Assembly (NCBI RefSeq): GCF_027596085.1
Contig: NC_072471.1
Span: 13,260,310 to 13,324,309 of the forward strand
DNA: 64,000 bases
Source of the DNA: Anoplopoma fimbria
Taxonomy: Eukaryota > Chordata > Actinopteri > Perciformes > Anoplopomatidae
Direction of reading: 5' to 3'
Shown here piece by piece: positions 12,093 to 25,769 of this stretch. How positions within the stretch are numbered: the first letter of the stretch is position 1; every line of letters starts with the position of its first letter. The notes beneath the pieces were generated by a model, which had not been told where the DNA came from, ran no database searches, and saw nothing but the letters and a program-made list of their open reading frames with translations. Made by a program: the position numbers and the translations under genes.

Positions 12093-12250
12093 TTACTGAA
12101 CCTCCCTCTTCTTTGCAGATTCTTCAAAGGCCCTTTTGGGTGATTATGAATAGGAAATGCAATGATCACTGTGTGCATTATTGTGAGACAGAATTATATC
12201 TAACCATGCAGTTCATGAATTCTGCACTATTCAACAATGTCAGACTTTAA
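12093..12250 (+). other. Acceptor-like site followed by a 43-codon open frame (possible terminal exon or pseudo-exon)
   Basis: A near-ideal splice acceptor is present: a possible branch sequence CTTACTGAAC, then a pyrimidine tract ending TTCTTTGCAG at 12118. From 12119 one frame stays open for 43 codons to TAA at 12248-12250. It encodes a Cys- and Asn-rich peptide beginning ILQRPFW with no domain I recognise. The sequence around it is AT-rich and could instead be a regulatory element. There is no sign of an upstream exon. Confidence 0.2.
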
Positions 12251-12804
12251 ATACCTGTTTTTCCAAACCTACCACCCCCTCAATCTCCCCCTTTCCTCCT
12301 TTGATTCTTTCTTCCTTCCGGCTTCTCCTTGCCATAATTATTCATTATTCATTCATTGGGCTTTCTCATTGCATGCACGTTGGCTAAGAGTTGCTGTAAT
12401 CAGTTTTTTGATGGAAGGCATTGTTCGCTGTAATCCAGCAGAGCGTATGCCAGGTCTCACTCTGGGTCTTTTCATATGGGAGCAGAGGAGGCTGTGCCTC
12501 TGGAGGCTTAACATTCTTAATCTGAATGGCTTTTTGCCTTTTCCTGCCGTCACTGTTAACACCGCATGGCCTCTGAACAAAATGCGAACAAAGCAGGCAG
12601 TGTTTAAGGTGCGTTCCAGAGCTTTCTTTTCTTTTTTTACCTACAGGTCAAGGCTGTATGAGGTTATCTGATCAAAGTGTACTCCTGCTTTGTAATATAT
12701 CCTTAAAAATGTTTCTTCTTGTCATTAAGTAACAATGTAGCTATCATGACTACGAGCCTACAGCCACACGCACAGCTGTCAGGCTCTACTTTCTGTAGGC
12801 ACGA

Positions 12805-13072
12805 TGGTGCTTTGAGCTAAATGCTAACATCAGCATGCTAAAACAAGCACAGTGACAAACATAACATGCTGACCTTTAACAGGCAAAGGCTCACCATCCC
12901 ATTTCAACATGTTAGGGGACGCGGATGTCATTGGTTATGCAGGTATTTGGTCGTAAAACAACAATAATTGGACAAATGTAGTTGGTGAGAAACTAAAGGG
13001 GATCAGGAGAAGTAGTTGTTGAGTTTTATCAGTCTGGATCAAAGAGGTGGGCCGGCTGATGCTGCCAGCATT
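12805..13072 (+). mobile_element. Old, internally deleted copy of a widespread fish repeat (family B)
   Basis: The order of recognisable segments is GAGCTAAATGCTAACATCAG, then a GTCATTGGTTATGCAGGTAT-like block, then AGTAGTTGTTGAG, TCAGTCTGGATCAAAGAGGT and a closing GGGCCGGCTGATGCTGCCA. From memory this is the order of a repeat found very widely in percomorph genomes. The copy is diverged, lacks segments and encodes nothing. Confidence 0.6.
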
Positions 13073-16453
<3,381 letters not shown>

Positions 16454-16476
16454 TGTGTGTGTGTGTGTGTGTGTGT
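16454..16476 (+). repeat. (TG)n microsatellite, 23 bp
   Basis: This is a short pure TG run in a GC-richer neighbourhood. The open frames nearby on both strands run through it and show no other support. Confidence 0.95.
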
Positions 16477-19400
16477 ACGCGGGCATGTGAGTTTGATATT
16501 TAGTTGTTTGTGTGATGTTGAGTGTGTACATGCTCCCTCTCATTGCTGTCAGTGTCTGCTTCTCTTTTTCTCTGCGTGGACAGCACACATGTCCCTGTGC
16601 GTGTGAATTTGTGTCTGCGTTCAGGCTCGTCACCCCGGCATGGCGGCCGACAATAAAGGCAGCTACGCCTCTCAGCGTGATTAGTGTCGCCCAGAAGTTT
16701 CTTTTTTTCCCATTTTTTTTTCACACTCAGTTGGAGAATGTTTGTAGACTGTTTGATCAATCCATGTTAGAGCTGGTAAAACAGATGTCTTCTATTTTCA
16801 ACGGCCTTTCTATACAGATCAGTAGTAATGCTGTAGAGAAAAAATTGATTGATAGCTTCATATCTGACTTAGCTCTTGGGATTATTATCAAAACAAAAGT
16901 GGTACAAATGACCTATTTTAATGGTTTTTTTTGTGTCTTCGCAGTTTAAGATGAGCAGTACATATTGACAGTCAAACCAAGCAGTTCAATAAAAGTCAAA
17001 AAGGGGTCATTGGGTATTTTGAATCATCCAATCTCAAACCGCACTGAAGAGCTCTGCACGATGTCAGGATCTTTAAAGGCTCCTCTGTGTGTGTTAAGTG
17101 ACCACATGAGTGAAAGGGTTAATGTCATGGTTACCTGGAGTCATCCTGTTAACCACCCGTCTATTTCATTAGAGAGAGAACAGTGGATCCACGGTGCAGT
17201 TTAGATAGGCGTGTGGGTTTTCCGCCGTATAGTGCACGTGCGTGAGTGTTTATGTGTTTCTTATCTGTAAAATAAGGGAGTGGGTCACAGACTGGCTGTA
17301 GGCAGAATGGAAAACATGATCTAATCTAATCATATTGGTTTGCCTCCCCCGAACATAAAGGATGGCTTTATGGCTTTAGCGCGCTATAACAGTTATTGTA
17401 CACGGGGAGTATTTTTCTGGCACGTACATGCCACAGATTGAGTCGCATAGCGTTCATCCAGTTTGTTGTTATTCCTGCGAGTTTATTTATACCAGTGCCT
17501 GCACAGGAAACATGCTATTTGTTAAAAGTGTGTATACAGTATGAGAAGAAATATGTGGCAACTTTGTGAAACCATTGAGTTTTGAATTTGGGTTTATTCA
17601 TATATTTGAAATCCCACAAAGACACATGCTGTGTAGTGTGTGTGACTCACCTTTTAAATGCAAAGGTGGGCCAATTATGTTCTCCAGATAGTTCAAAGAT
17701 AGTTCTTTTTTTTTGCAGTTGGAGAAATGAGCTTGAGATCTGTATGACAGCAGTGAAGTAAACTCGTGTGTTTGGAAAACCCTGCGAGACCTCTGCAGCC
17801 AAAGCCGCACAGAAATTCTGGAGTGGATTTCGATGTTCTGCGGCGTCTGCAGAGACTTCGGGCGTCAGCTCGTGCGCGGTCACTTACCCTTCACAATTGC
17901 ATCATGGTTAACAGGGTGACATCTCCTTGGCACCAGCCAGACGTGGCCTGTCTGCTTCATGCACTCTGCCCACCAGGCTTCTGTGCTCTTGTCTTAAAAT
18001 CATACAAAATTGAATGGTTTCTAGGGCCATTACCTGAGCTCTTCTCTGTTATGTGTGGTTGTGAGTCCCTAAATCAAGCACCTACACCTCTAGGACACCT
18101 TCTTACCTCTTGCTGCTTCATCTTATGTAAACTACTTAGCTCTTCTTTTTTCCCACTTACAATTCACTGGGTGGAAGTTATATAATGTGAAATGACATGC
18201 TTTGTCACAAGGTTACTCCTTTGCCTTTTCCACTTCATTGTGCACAAAATGGCCAGCAACCTTCCTCTACAGAGTTCAATAGCCACTGGTATTTATATGG
18301 CATGCTTTGCTTAGGCTCAACGTAAACTCCACTTCTCATCCCTCTCACATTTGCTGGAGAAATCAACTCACAGAACACATCTTTGCGCCTCTTTGTACTT
18401 GGGACCTTGGGTCAATTTTGCATGTTTCAATAGATTCAATAGAATTATGATCTAAACTGAACACTTCTTTGGTTGCACAGATTGTATTGTATTTTGTTTT
18501 ACATTTCCATGTTGTTAAGCTAAAGGACTTGTGAGAGACAGATTTGACAAAACAAAGAATGGTCCAAATCAATGCAGCAGGGGTTGACACATCCTAACTT
18601 TTATAATCCTTTATAAGAGTCAAACTTCCCAATTTCAACAAAAAAAAAACCTCCTCCTGAGCCACAGAAAACTTTATTCAACTTTTTTCATAGACTGCTA
18701 AGAATTTGTGTGTCAGGTCAGGTGAATGGACCTTTATGTGTTAAGTTGGTGGAATGCCCAGAATGTTACCCTGAGGAGTTTTGTGGAGCGATCCTTGAAT
18801 GAGCAGGTCCCTGTTTTGTATGTTGCGCAAGTGCAAGGACGACTGTGCAAGTTACCTTTTTAAAATACAGCAGTGGATTTTCAAACTTTGCAAGCAAGCA
18901 GCGCTTCAGTCACTCATTCTCCTTTAGCTACGGTTAAACACGATTAAGTTGTCTCTTCATAATAAATAACAAAATCTGCAATTACCTGCGGTAAATGTAG
19001 TTTTATTCAACAAAATATCTAGCTAATTAAACCTGATAAATCAATGCCGTCACATTTAACTAATTATGATCGGTACGTGAGATCTTTAAAAAAATGATTG
19101 CACACATTTTTTTTTATTGAATTGCAAGCACAGAAATTATCATCGTAAATTAGCTGAACATGAGGAATAAATCAAGTGCTGCCATGTACACGGAATAACA
19201 TGTGTGCCCTCAATTTATTAGACTGTAGACAAATATATGTTTAATCGTTATTCGATTTTGAAGTATCTTAAGAAAGCTGACTTTGCTGAGTGTGTTTGTC
19301 TTTGGGCACAGTCCATACATCATAGGATGGCATAATCATACACTATGGTAAAATGCCCATATGTAAGTGTTTGAATATAGTTTGATATCATTGTAGTCTG

Positions 19401-21040
19401 ATAGCTTTGCATTTGGACTTGATATTTAAATCCCCACATTTTGACTTTAATAAGACATATCAGGGGAAAGCTGGCCTTTGATTTGTGAGTTTGAGACACT
19501 AAACGGTAATAATTTATGCTCATTAGAAATGGCACAATAGTGGGACATATAAAGAGGCAATCTTTATTCATTCAAATAGAGGTCACCCACACTAGGTGTC
19601 TTTCTTGTGTAGATTATAAATTCTCCCTCTCTGTCTCTCGTCTCTCGTTCTCCACCCACCGCCCCTCAGCGTTTGAGAAAGTCGACTGAATTTAAATGGG
19701 ATAAATCATAAATCTGATTAGGCGAATATTCTCTGTGATCTGGAGGGCAATATGGAAGAAGGGTGATGAATTGAAAATGATGAGGAGACTTCTTTCATTT
19801 TTATTTTATTTTATTCCCCCCCCTCTCTGTCTGTCTTCCCATCCCACTCCCTGTCAGGAGTTTAGTTGAATAATTTACTAGCAGGGCAATAATGTGAGGT
19901 ACTTCATTAGATGGAAAAGCTCTCTAGTGTCAACGGAGATGTCTCCTAATTGAGAAGCCTTTGATGAATCCCAATCAGGACTGTGACAATCCCCAAAAGT
20001 CTCCAGACGCATTACAGTATCCTGCAATTTTGTGCAGTCACCAGAGATTCCATACCATCTACAAACAGTCATTAACTTGCTATTAATGTTGGCTCAAGGT
20101 GGACTGAAGTACCATTCCCCAATCTTAAGTGAGAGGTTCGCTTTGGATTGAAAACTTTAACATATCTTGGTGACAGGGGTAGTTTTTCTCTTCAAGGAAA
20201 CTCTGATTTCTTATAGACAGAATGACACACAGAAGACATTTTAGACCCTTAGGGAGACAAAAACACACAGTACACTACTTCATGTTGATAAAGGTCAGTA
20301 CTGTAAAAGGAGTCCTAAATGTGGCAAAGCATTGTTGGCGTCTGACACCTCTGTCACCACCTGAGCCCCTACTGGACCAAGAGTTTTTTCTACCTCCCTG
20401 CCATGAAAAAGAATAAACTGCGGCTGAACTGACTTGCCTTTTTGCGTCAAAGAAAATAAAAGACTCACATTAAATCGCAGCAATCCTTTTTACATTAGCC
20501 TGAAGATGCATTTTATTACAGGTTGTAAGGTCAGGAGGAAGCATCGACTTCTTAGCCTGATGACTTTACATTATTCAGTCTTACGCCATTAGCTGCAAAG
20601 GTTATTAGCTCAAAGTTTGAGCTTCATCAGAGTTTGTGGTTAATGAAAAGGAATGACATAAAGTTATTACTTCAAATGGGTTCTGCGCCGGCTCTCTGGC
20701 TCAAGATATTCTAGGAAGAATCCTTAAAGATTTTATAGAAACACAAAAAGGTTTTAGCCACTGACAAATGGCCTTTAGTACAGTTTAATGTACTGTTATC
20801 TTGTCTACCTCATTTATTCTTAGAAACCCTTTAAGTTGAATAGACCAACGGACATGTACACACACGTGTGCAGTTGCCAAGGCCTACGTGGAAAGCTTGT
20901 CGAGTAGAGCAAGTCATTTTAAAAAGCAAACTGTGAGAAGATTAAAGATATATATCCACAAATTGAATCAACTGTAACACCTGAAAGTGTATGTTGCAAT
21001 TAGAAGTTTGTGGAAAGTAGTTGGCAGGCAGAGAAGTCTT
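16477..21040. other. Unassigned AT-rich DNA
   Basis: No gene is recognised in 4.5 kb. The longest frames (16512-16949 plus, 17766-18185 plus) lack domains and codon bias. The part at 20520-20720 has mixed composition with several TTA and TAA cores and could be a conserved element, but this cannot be judged here. Confidence 0.5.
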
Positions 21041-21049
21041 CACAGTTAA

Positions 21050-21318
21050 AGTGTAACGGATAAATGACTGAAATAGGAAAAGTAAAGGATAAAAAGTTCA
21101 CTTAATTAGCTAAAATTATTGGATAAAAGCTGAAAAATCTAAATGTAGTGGATAAATGGTTCGATAAAAGTCAAAGCTTAGCGTTTGAATGTATTGTAAA
21201 TGGTTGAAATGAAGTTTAATGGATAATAGTTGAAAAAAAGACAGCATAACTGGTTGAAAAAGTTAGCTACAGCAGTGGATAAATTATTTAAATAGTAAGC
21301 TATAAGTAGAGGTTGAAT
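21050..21318 (+). repeat. Degenerate flank of the 34-bp minisatellite
   Basis: Motifs of the neighbouring array recur irregularly: GGATAAATG, GGTTGAAA, AGTTAGC or AATTAGC, and AAAGT. Spacing and sequence become more regular toward the right. This looks like an older, decayed part of the same tandem array. Confidence 0.65.
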
Positions 21319-21615
21319 GGTTGAAATAGTTGGCTTAAAGTAGCAGATGAATGGTTGAAATAGTTAGCTTAAAGTAGCGGATGAATGGTTGAAATAGTTA
21401 GCCAAAAGTCGGGGAGTATTGGTTGAAATAGTTAGCTTAAAGTAGCGGATGAATGGTTGAAATAGTTAGCTTAAAGTAGCGGATGAATGGTTGAAATAGT
21501 TAGCTTAAAGTAGCGGATGAATGGTTAATGATTAATGTTAGAAAAGTTGAAGAAATAGTTCGCTTAAAATAGTGGATGAATGGTTGAAATAGTTAACTAA
21601 AAGTAGTCGATAAAT
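21319..21615 (+). repeat. 34-bp minisatellite, about eight units
   Basis: Units begin at 21319, 21353, 21387, 21421, 21455, 21489 and 21523, each exactly 34 bp apart, then at 21582 after a 25-bp insertion. Each begins GGTTGAAATAG or a near variant and ends near AGTAGCGGATGAAT. The units at 21455 and 21489 are identical. There are no unique spacers, so it is not a CRISPR array, and no frame through it is open for long. Confidence 0.95.
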
Positions 21616-22765
21616 CCCAACATCCAAACATGACTGAAGGCTACTTGAGTTCATCTGACAGGGCTGTGGGGTACATCCGACAATAAAAGTTGGAATCCAG
21701 AGTAGACAGAAATATTCATCAAAAGTATGAGGAAGTTCTCATTTGATTCAAGCAGTGTTGCAGATTGCTGTTTTGCATGGGCATCCATTCAGATTTTCCA
21801 TCTCACAATTTTTTTTAATGTGTGCTTACTATTTATATAACTTCCACATTTATAACTGTCAGTACCCCTAATATTAATAATAAAAAATATATATATATAC
21901 ATTTTTATCCATCCTTGGTGACCTTCTTAGCCAGGCCCATTAGATGTAGCCCAGGCGCAGTGAGCATACAGAGTGAGGAGTGCTTCATCATGCCAGAGAC
22001 ACCGCTGAGGAGCGGGCCATTGATCTGTGAAACCACAGTGTCAAACCTCTGCTCTGTGAGCAGTGTGTTGACTGCAAGGCTGCACGTAAATTGAAACTTT
22101 TGATCCCAGAGGTTTTAATACATTTAAACATTCAACTTTAGCACTTCTTTCCTGGGAATATTCTCTAGTACGCAAAAAAAAGGTTGTGTTATATGGGCTG
22201 TAAATTTTGAGTATTGTTATCAGCCAGTCACACTTCCCTTACCATACCTATTAAAAACCTGTAGCAGTCAGTGGTGCGTGATGATAATGTAATAAAGGCT
22301 CATCTCAGGGTTTAAAATAAAAAAAGCTCACAACTTTTATGTCATTTATCTTTGTACGAGATGATGTATGGGGTCTGTTACACTGCATAGTCGGCATTTG
22401 TCAAATGGTTCAAGGTCAGTGTTTTGACAGCGTTGCGTCTTGTCCCTTGTCCTGTTTCTGATTGTTGATATGGAGAACTGATCAGCATGCAGCTTTCAAA
22501 GTGCACTTGAACAATTGTCCCCTGAATGTGAAGTTGCTCCCAAACTTAAAGGTTATACATACGACATTCAGAGCATGAATATAGCAGCAAACTACTATTT
22601 TCTATGTGAAGATAAAGTGGAGTGATGTCTACCTGAGCAGTCACTCTCCCTCTGTGTCTTTTGTAATCTGAGCTTCTCTGTGCTTTGTAGATGTAGCAGG
22701 GCCAGCCGTGCGTGTCTTTTAGTGCATGTGAGCTTGTCCCACCGGCTGCACTGCACTCATACAGC
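21616..22765. other. Unassigned non-coding DNA
   Basis: No gene is visible. A short (TA)n run lies near 21887-21898. The part at 21915-22060 is GC-richer and has a 90-codon open frame overlapping it, without domain or splice support. Confidence 0.5.
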
Positions 22766-22865
22766 ATTTTTTATTTAACCTTTATTTATTCAAAGAAAAA
22801 AACAACTGAAATATAATCTCTTTGAAGACGGTGATCTTGCCAAGAGGGCAGCAAAGTTAAACGTT
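22766..22865 (+). mobile_element. Fragment of an old interspersed repeat (family C)
   Basis: It starts TTTATTTAACCTTTATTTAT and continues through AATCTCTTTGAAGACGGTGA, TCTTGCCAAGAGGGCAGCAA and a closing AAGTTAAACG. From memory this order matches a repeat common in fish genomes in which the segment ends GCCAAGAGGGCAGCA. It is short, diverged and non-coding, and is followed at once by a TACA microsatellite. Confidence 0.5.
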
Positions 22866-22882
22866 GAGTACATGTGTATTTT

Positions 22883-22920
22883 ATACATACATACAACCAT
22901 ACATACATACATACATACAA
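22883..22920 (+). repeat. (TACA)n microsatellite
   Basis: Tetranucleotide TACA/CATA units are interrupted once by ACAACCAT. The tract sits directly after the old repeat fragment. Confidence 0.95.
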
Positions 22921-23211
22921 TAAAGCTGAAAAACGATACATCACAGAGTAATCTGCTCATCGCATCAAGAGAAGAGGTTGAATAGACACAAATAGCGTAT
23001 GATACATACAGACAAAACAAGACATGAGAAATCTCATCCTATCCCCGGTACTTGAAGCAATACACCACACCAAAACATCCCCCTTGCATTTTCAACACAA
23101 ATCTGTTTCCTGAACACCTGGTAAGGCCGTGTTCAGACAGAGGAATAACAGGCACACTGACAATGCTTGCAGCATTGCACATGGGGATGAGAGAGTGAGA
23201 TGGATAGAGGG

Positions 23212-23233
23212 GGAGAGAGAGAGAGAGAGAGAG
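23212..23233 (+). repeat. (GA)n microsatellite
   Basis: This is a pure GA run of 11 units. The poly-Ser-Leu open frames on the minus strand come from it. Confidence 0.95.
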
Positions 23234-23577
23234 GAGTAGTCACTGACCATAATGAAGAACTTGGCAGGAATACAGATTGCTTTCCTGGCAACACTGCTTT
23301 GCCCATGCATGTATTAAGAAGGCCAAATGTGGTGCAGCCAGCCAGCTTTGCTGCCAATTTGCCCTATTGGCCACTCACTATACTGCAGCATAAAAAAAAG
23401 CATTTTCCCCATAGACCACGATTGTAAAACAGACTCTTTGTAATATGAATTTTTAAAATAATGACGTCTTAAATTTGCTTGACGTTCCCAGAGCCTAGAA
23501 AAGCAATTTTTGTGTTTGTTTCTCCATCCCTAAGTCTATGCGGCCAAGCGGGACCTACGCTTATTTGCTAAAATAGG

Positions 23578-23853
23578 CTAAAGCGTTGTGCGTTCCAGGA
23601 GGACCGGGGAACTGTGCCTCTCCTCTTCCATCTTGAGAGGACCCATCAGGCGTCCAGTGGTAAGCGTTCCTCCCACTGGAGGTGTAATGGGCACGGCCAC
23701 CTGTGAAGGAACGCCAGGGTTGACCAAGGACATGCTGAAGGGAATATACCTCGCAGCTGGTTCCGGCAACACCTGGGGATCCCACAGTTGGTGGAAGTTG
23801 CCCTGCAGAAGCATGTCTGCTCCGCCCGGCGACACTGCAGCTACACTGCGGAA
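23578..23853 (-). CDS. Candidate coding exon or exon-derived fragment, product unknown
   Basis: On the minus strand a frame is open for 91 codons between a TAG at 23854-23856 and a TAG at 23578-23580, with an internal ATG at 23812-23814. Its codons look like vertebrate coding DNA: many end in G or C, with repeated CTG, CAG, GTG, AAC, AAG and GAG. The peptide reads naturally, with LLQGNFHQLWDPQVLPEP, then a Pro/Val-rich VAVPITPPVGG and a charged KMEEERH before the end. I do not recognise the protein. A good acceptor-like tract ending TTTTCCAG lies at about 23865 but would enter a different frame. GT donor-like sites occur inside. It may be an exon, a processed fragment or a GC-rich chance frame; two other frames are also fairly open. 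Confidence 0.25.
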   Translation of the reverse strand, partial: FRSVAAVSPGGADMLLQGNFHQLWDPQVLPEPAARYIPFSMSLVNPGVPSQVAVPITPPVGGTLTTGRLMGPLKMEEERHSSPVLLERTTL

Positions 23854-24157
23854 CTAGCGGCTGGAAAATGGAGATGTGAATAAATCCATCCAATATATCT
23901 TAAAGCAAGCGACACATGAGCTGCACACATTCCAATTTTTCAGCTCCCCCGCACACACACAGCCTCCATATCTCCTACAGATATAGTATCCCGGTGACCG
24001 GTGCATTAGAGCCACAAAGCCCTCTATTTCTTCATTGCTCACTCTCGCTATCCCTCCATCGCCAGCTGAGCGCGACGTCGGGATGCTATCACGCCCCAGG
24101 CAATCAGAGATACAGTCATATGTCACAAATAGGTGTCAACTCTTATTACAGTGGGGA

Positions 24158-24171
24158 GGGGGGGGGGGGGG
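24158..24171 (+). repeat. G-run
   Basis: Fourteen consecutive G bases follow GTGGGGA. The minus strand is therefore a C-run. Such runs are prone to slippage and assembly error. Confidence 0.9.
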
Positions 24172-24413
24172 TTGAAGGCAAGTGAAAACTCACTTATCAG
24201 AAAGGACATAGCTATGACACGCACCCCTCCCTCACTCTCTTTCTCCATTTGCCCGGCCCGTGCTGGATATCACCTTTTTTTTATTTTTTTTGCTTCACAG
24301 GCCGGCGATATTTGACCAATAACACAAATGTAATACCTCTTCCCTCTGCTCCCCGCCACTATCCCAGTTGATTTAATGGAACTGTAAACCGAAAGTATAG
24401 TTTATTCAATGTG

Positions 24414-24439
24414 TTTTTTTTTTTTTTTTTTTTTTTTTT
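24414..24439 (+). repeat. T-run, 26 bp
   Basis: This uninterrupted T-run could be the A-tail of a minus-strand retroposon, but no body is recognised to its right. Confidence 0.9.
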
Positions 24440-24903
24440 AAGGATGGGAAGTGAGCCTGCAGGTACGAGAAGGACATACACGGCTTCATCTCTGCTTTCA
24501 TACGATATGACTATTATCAAGTTATTTGTTGAAAATTGGTATGATTTATTGCTCGGTGTTAGTTTCGGCCCAGTTTAGCAAAGTTGGTATGGGAAAAGTT
24601 TTCATACCTCTTATCATCTTTTTCCATTTATTGCATTTCCTGTCGCCTCTGGGTGTTTTGTGGTGAGAGTGTTTTCTGAAACAAAGTTTTAGGGTCATTG
24701 GGAAACAAACAAGTTATTGGGAAATTATAGCAAATGTAGTGTTTGCTAACAACTTGTTGATGCTTTGTCTGAAGAGTTCTCATAAATATTGCACTGGTTT
24801 TAAAAGCTTATGTATGTATAAAAGCATTTAGAGAAATATTTGACAACCCAGTGTCGTGACTTTTTACTTTTTTTTTTAAATATTCAAATACTACTAAGAT
24901 ATG

Positions 24904-25766
24904 GGCCGTTTCTCAATACCAAGTATGGTCAAGTATGGACTTGCAAACTTGCAAGTTCATACTTGGATAGTTCGACTCGGGAGTACAAACTCCCGAGGAC
25001 GGGAGGACGCAGTACGGTCATTTTGCAATTGGAACAGCAGCGAACTTGATGACGTCACCAACGTCACAACGTCACCAACTCAGCTCGTCGGTCCCGCCTA
25101 CTCCGGTTATCTTCAGTCATATATATTGACAATAAAACGAAATATGATATAAAACACAACCCTGCCTTTTTTCATTTTCATTTAGAAAATATTAAAATAT
25201 TAATATGTATATGTTTTGTGTTACATCTGCAACCACAACCACAGAGACACCGGAGCCAGCGGCACATCTGGAGAGGCCTTGCCGAGATCAGGCTGCTGTC
25301 AGCGGGCTGCATGAGCACCACCGCCCGGTCTCCTCTCTGGTCCTCTCATATCTCTGACAAACGTCGGCGCTGTTTTCAAACAGGCTCTATCTTGATAAAT
25401 TGACCGCATATTTTAAGTCTTAACAACTACATTCTCGCTTAAAAAAATGTTAAAACTAAATTCCGTTACACAACAACAGCAGTATTTAGACAGTTATAAC
25501 TGACAGTTGTGAGCCGTCTCCGCTACTGTCATCTCTTGTTTGCTGGTGAAATGCATTCTGGGATACTTGGCTGTCCAAAGTCCACACAAGTCTACTCCGA
25601 TGCATCCTCGATATAATGGGCGGAGCGAGGACACATCCGGGTATCTGGACCGTACTTGGCTGGATGCGAACTTGTGTATTGGAACAGTACTTGGGCCGCG
25701 CTAGATGACGTTTCACAAGTTCACGAGGACACAAGTACAGAGAAGTTCACATATTGAGAAACGGCC
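24904..25766. mobile_element. Non-autonomous DNA transposon with inverted ends and a 3-bp target duplication
   Basis: The left end at 24904-24918 (GGCCGTTTCTCAATA) is the perfect reverse complement of the right end at 25752-25766. Both are flanked by ATG (24901-24903 and 25767-25769), which fits a 3-bp target-site duplication. The 863-bp body has no transposase; its open frames are short and unrelated to known enzymes. Near the left end are two strong hairpins (24919-24966 and 24976-24997) and a CRE-like TGACGTCA at 25050-25057 followed by further ACGTCAC copies. A 3-bp duplication is typical of the PIF/Harbinger superfamily, but that assignment is not certain because the usual target is TWA or CWG. 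Elements with this end are, from memory, common in fish genomes. Confidence 0.8.
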
Positions 25767-25769
25767 ATG

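Noticed and set aside
12237..12671. 144-codon open frame on the plus strand
   Set aside because: Composition follows the local AT/pyrimidine content, with no domain, no codon bias and no flanking splice sites.
16512..16949. 145-codon open frame on the plus strand
   Set aside because: Begins in GTGT-rich DNA and runs into AT-rich sequence without domain or splice support.
21319..21615. Possible CRISPR array
   Set aside because: The 34-bp units abut directly without unique spacers, and the host is clearly a vertebrate; this is a minisatellite.
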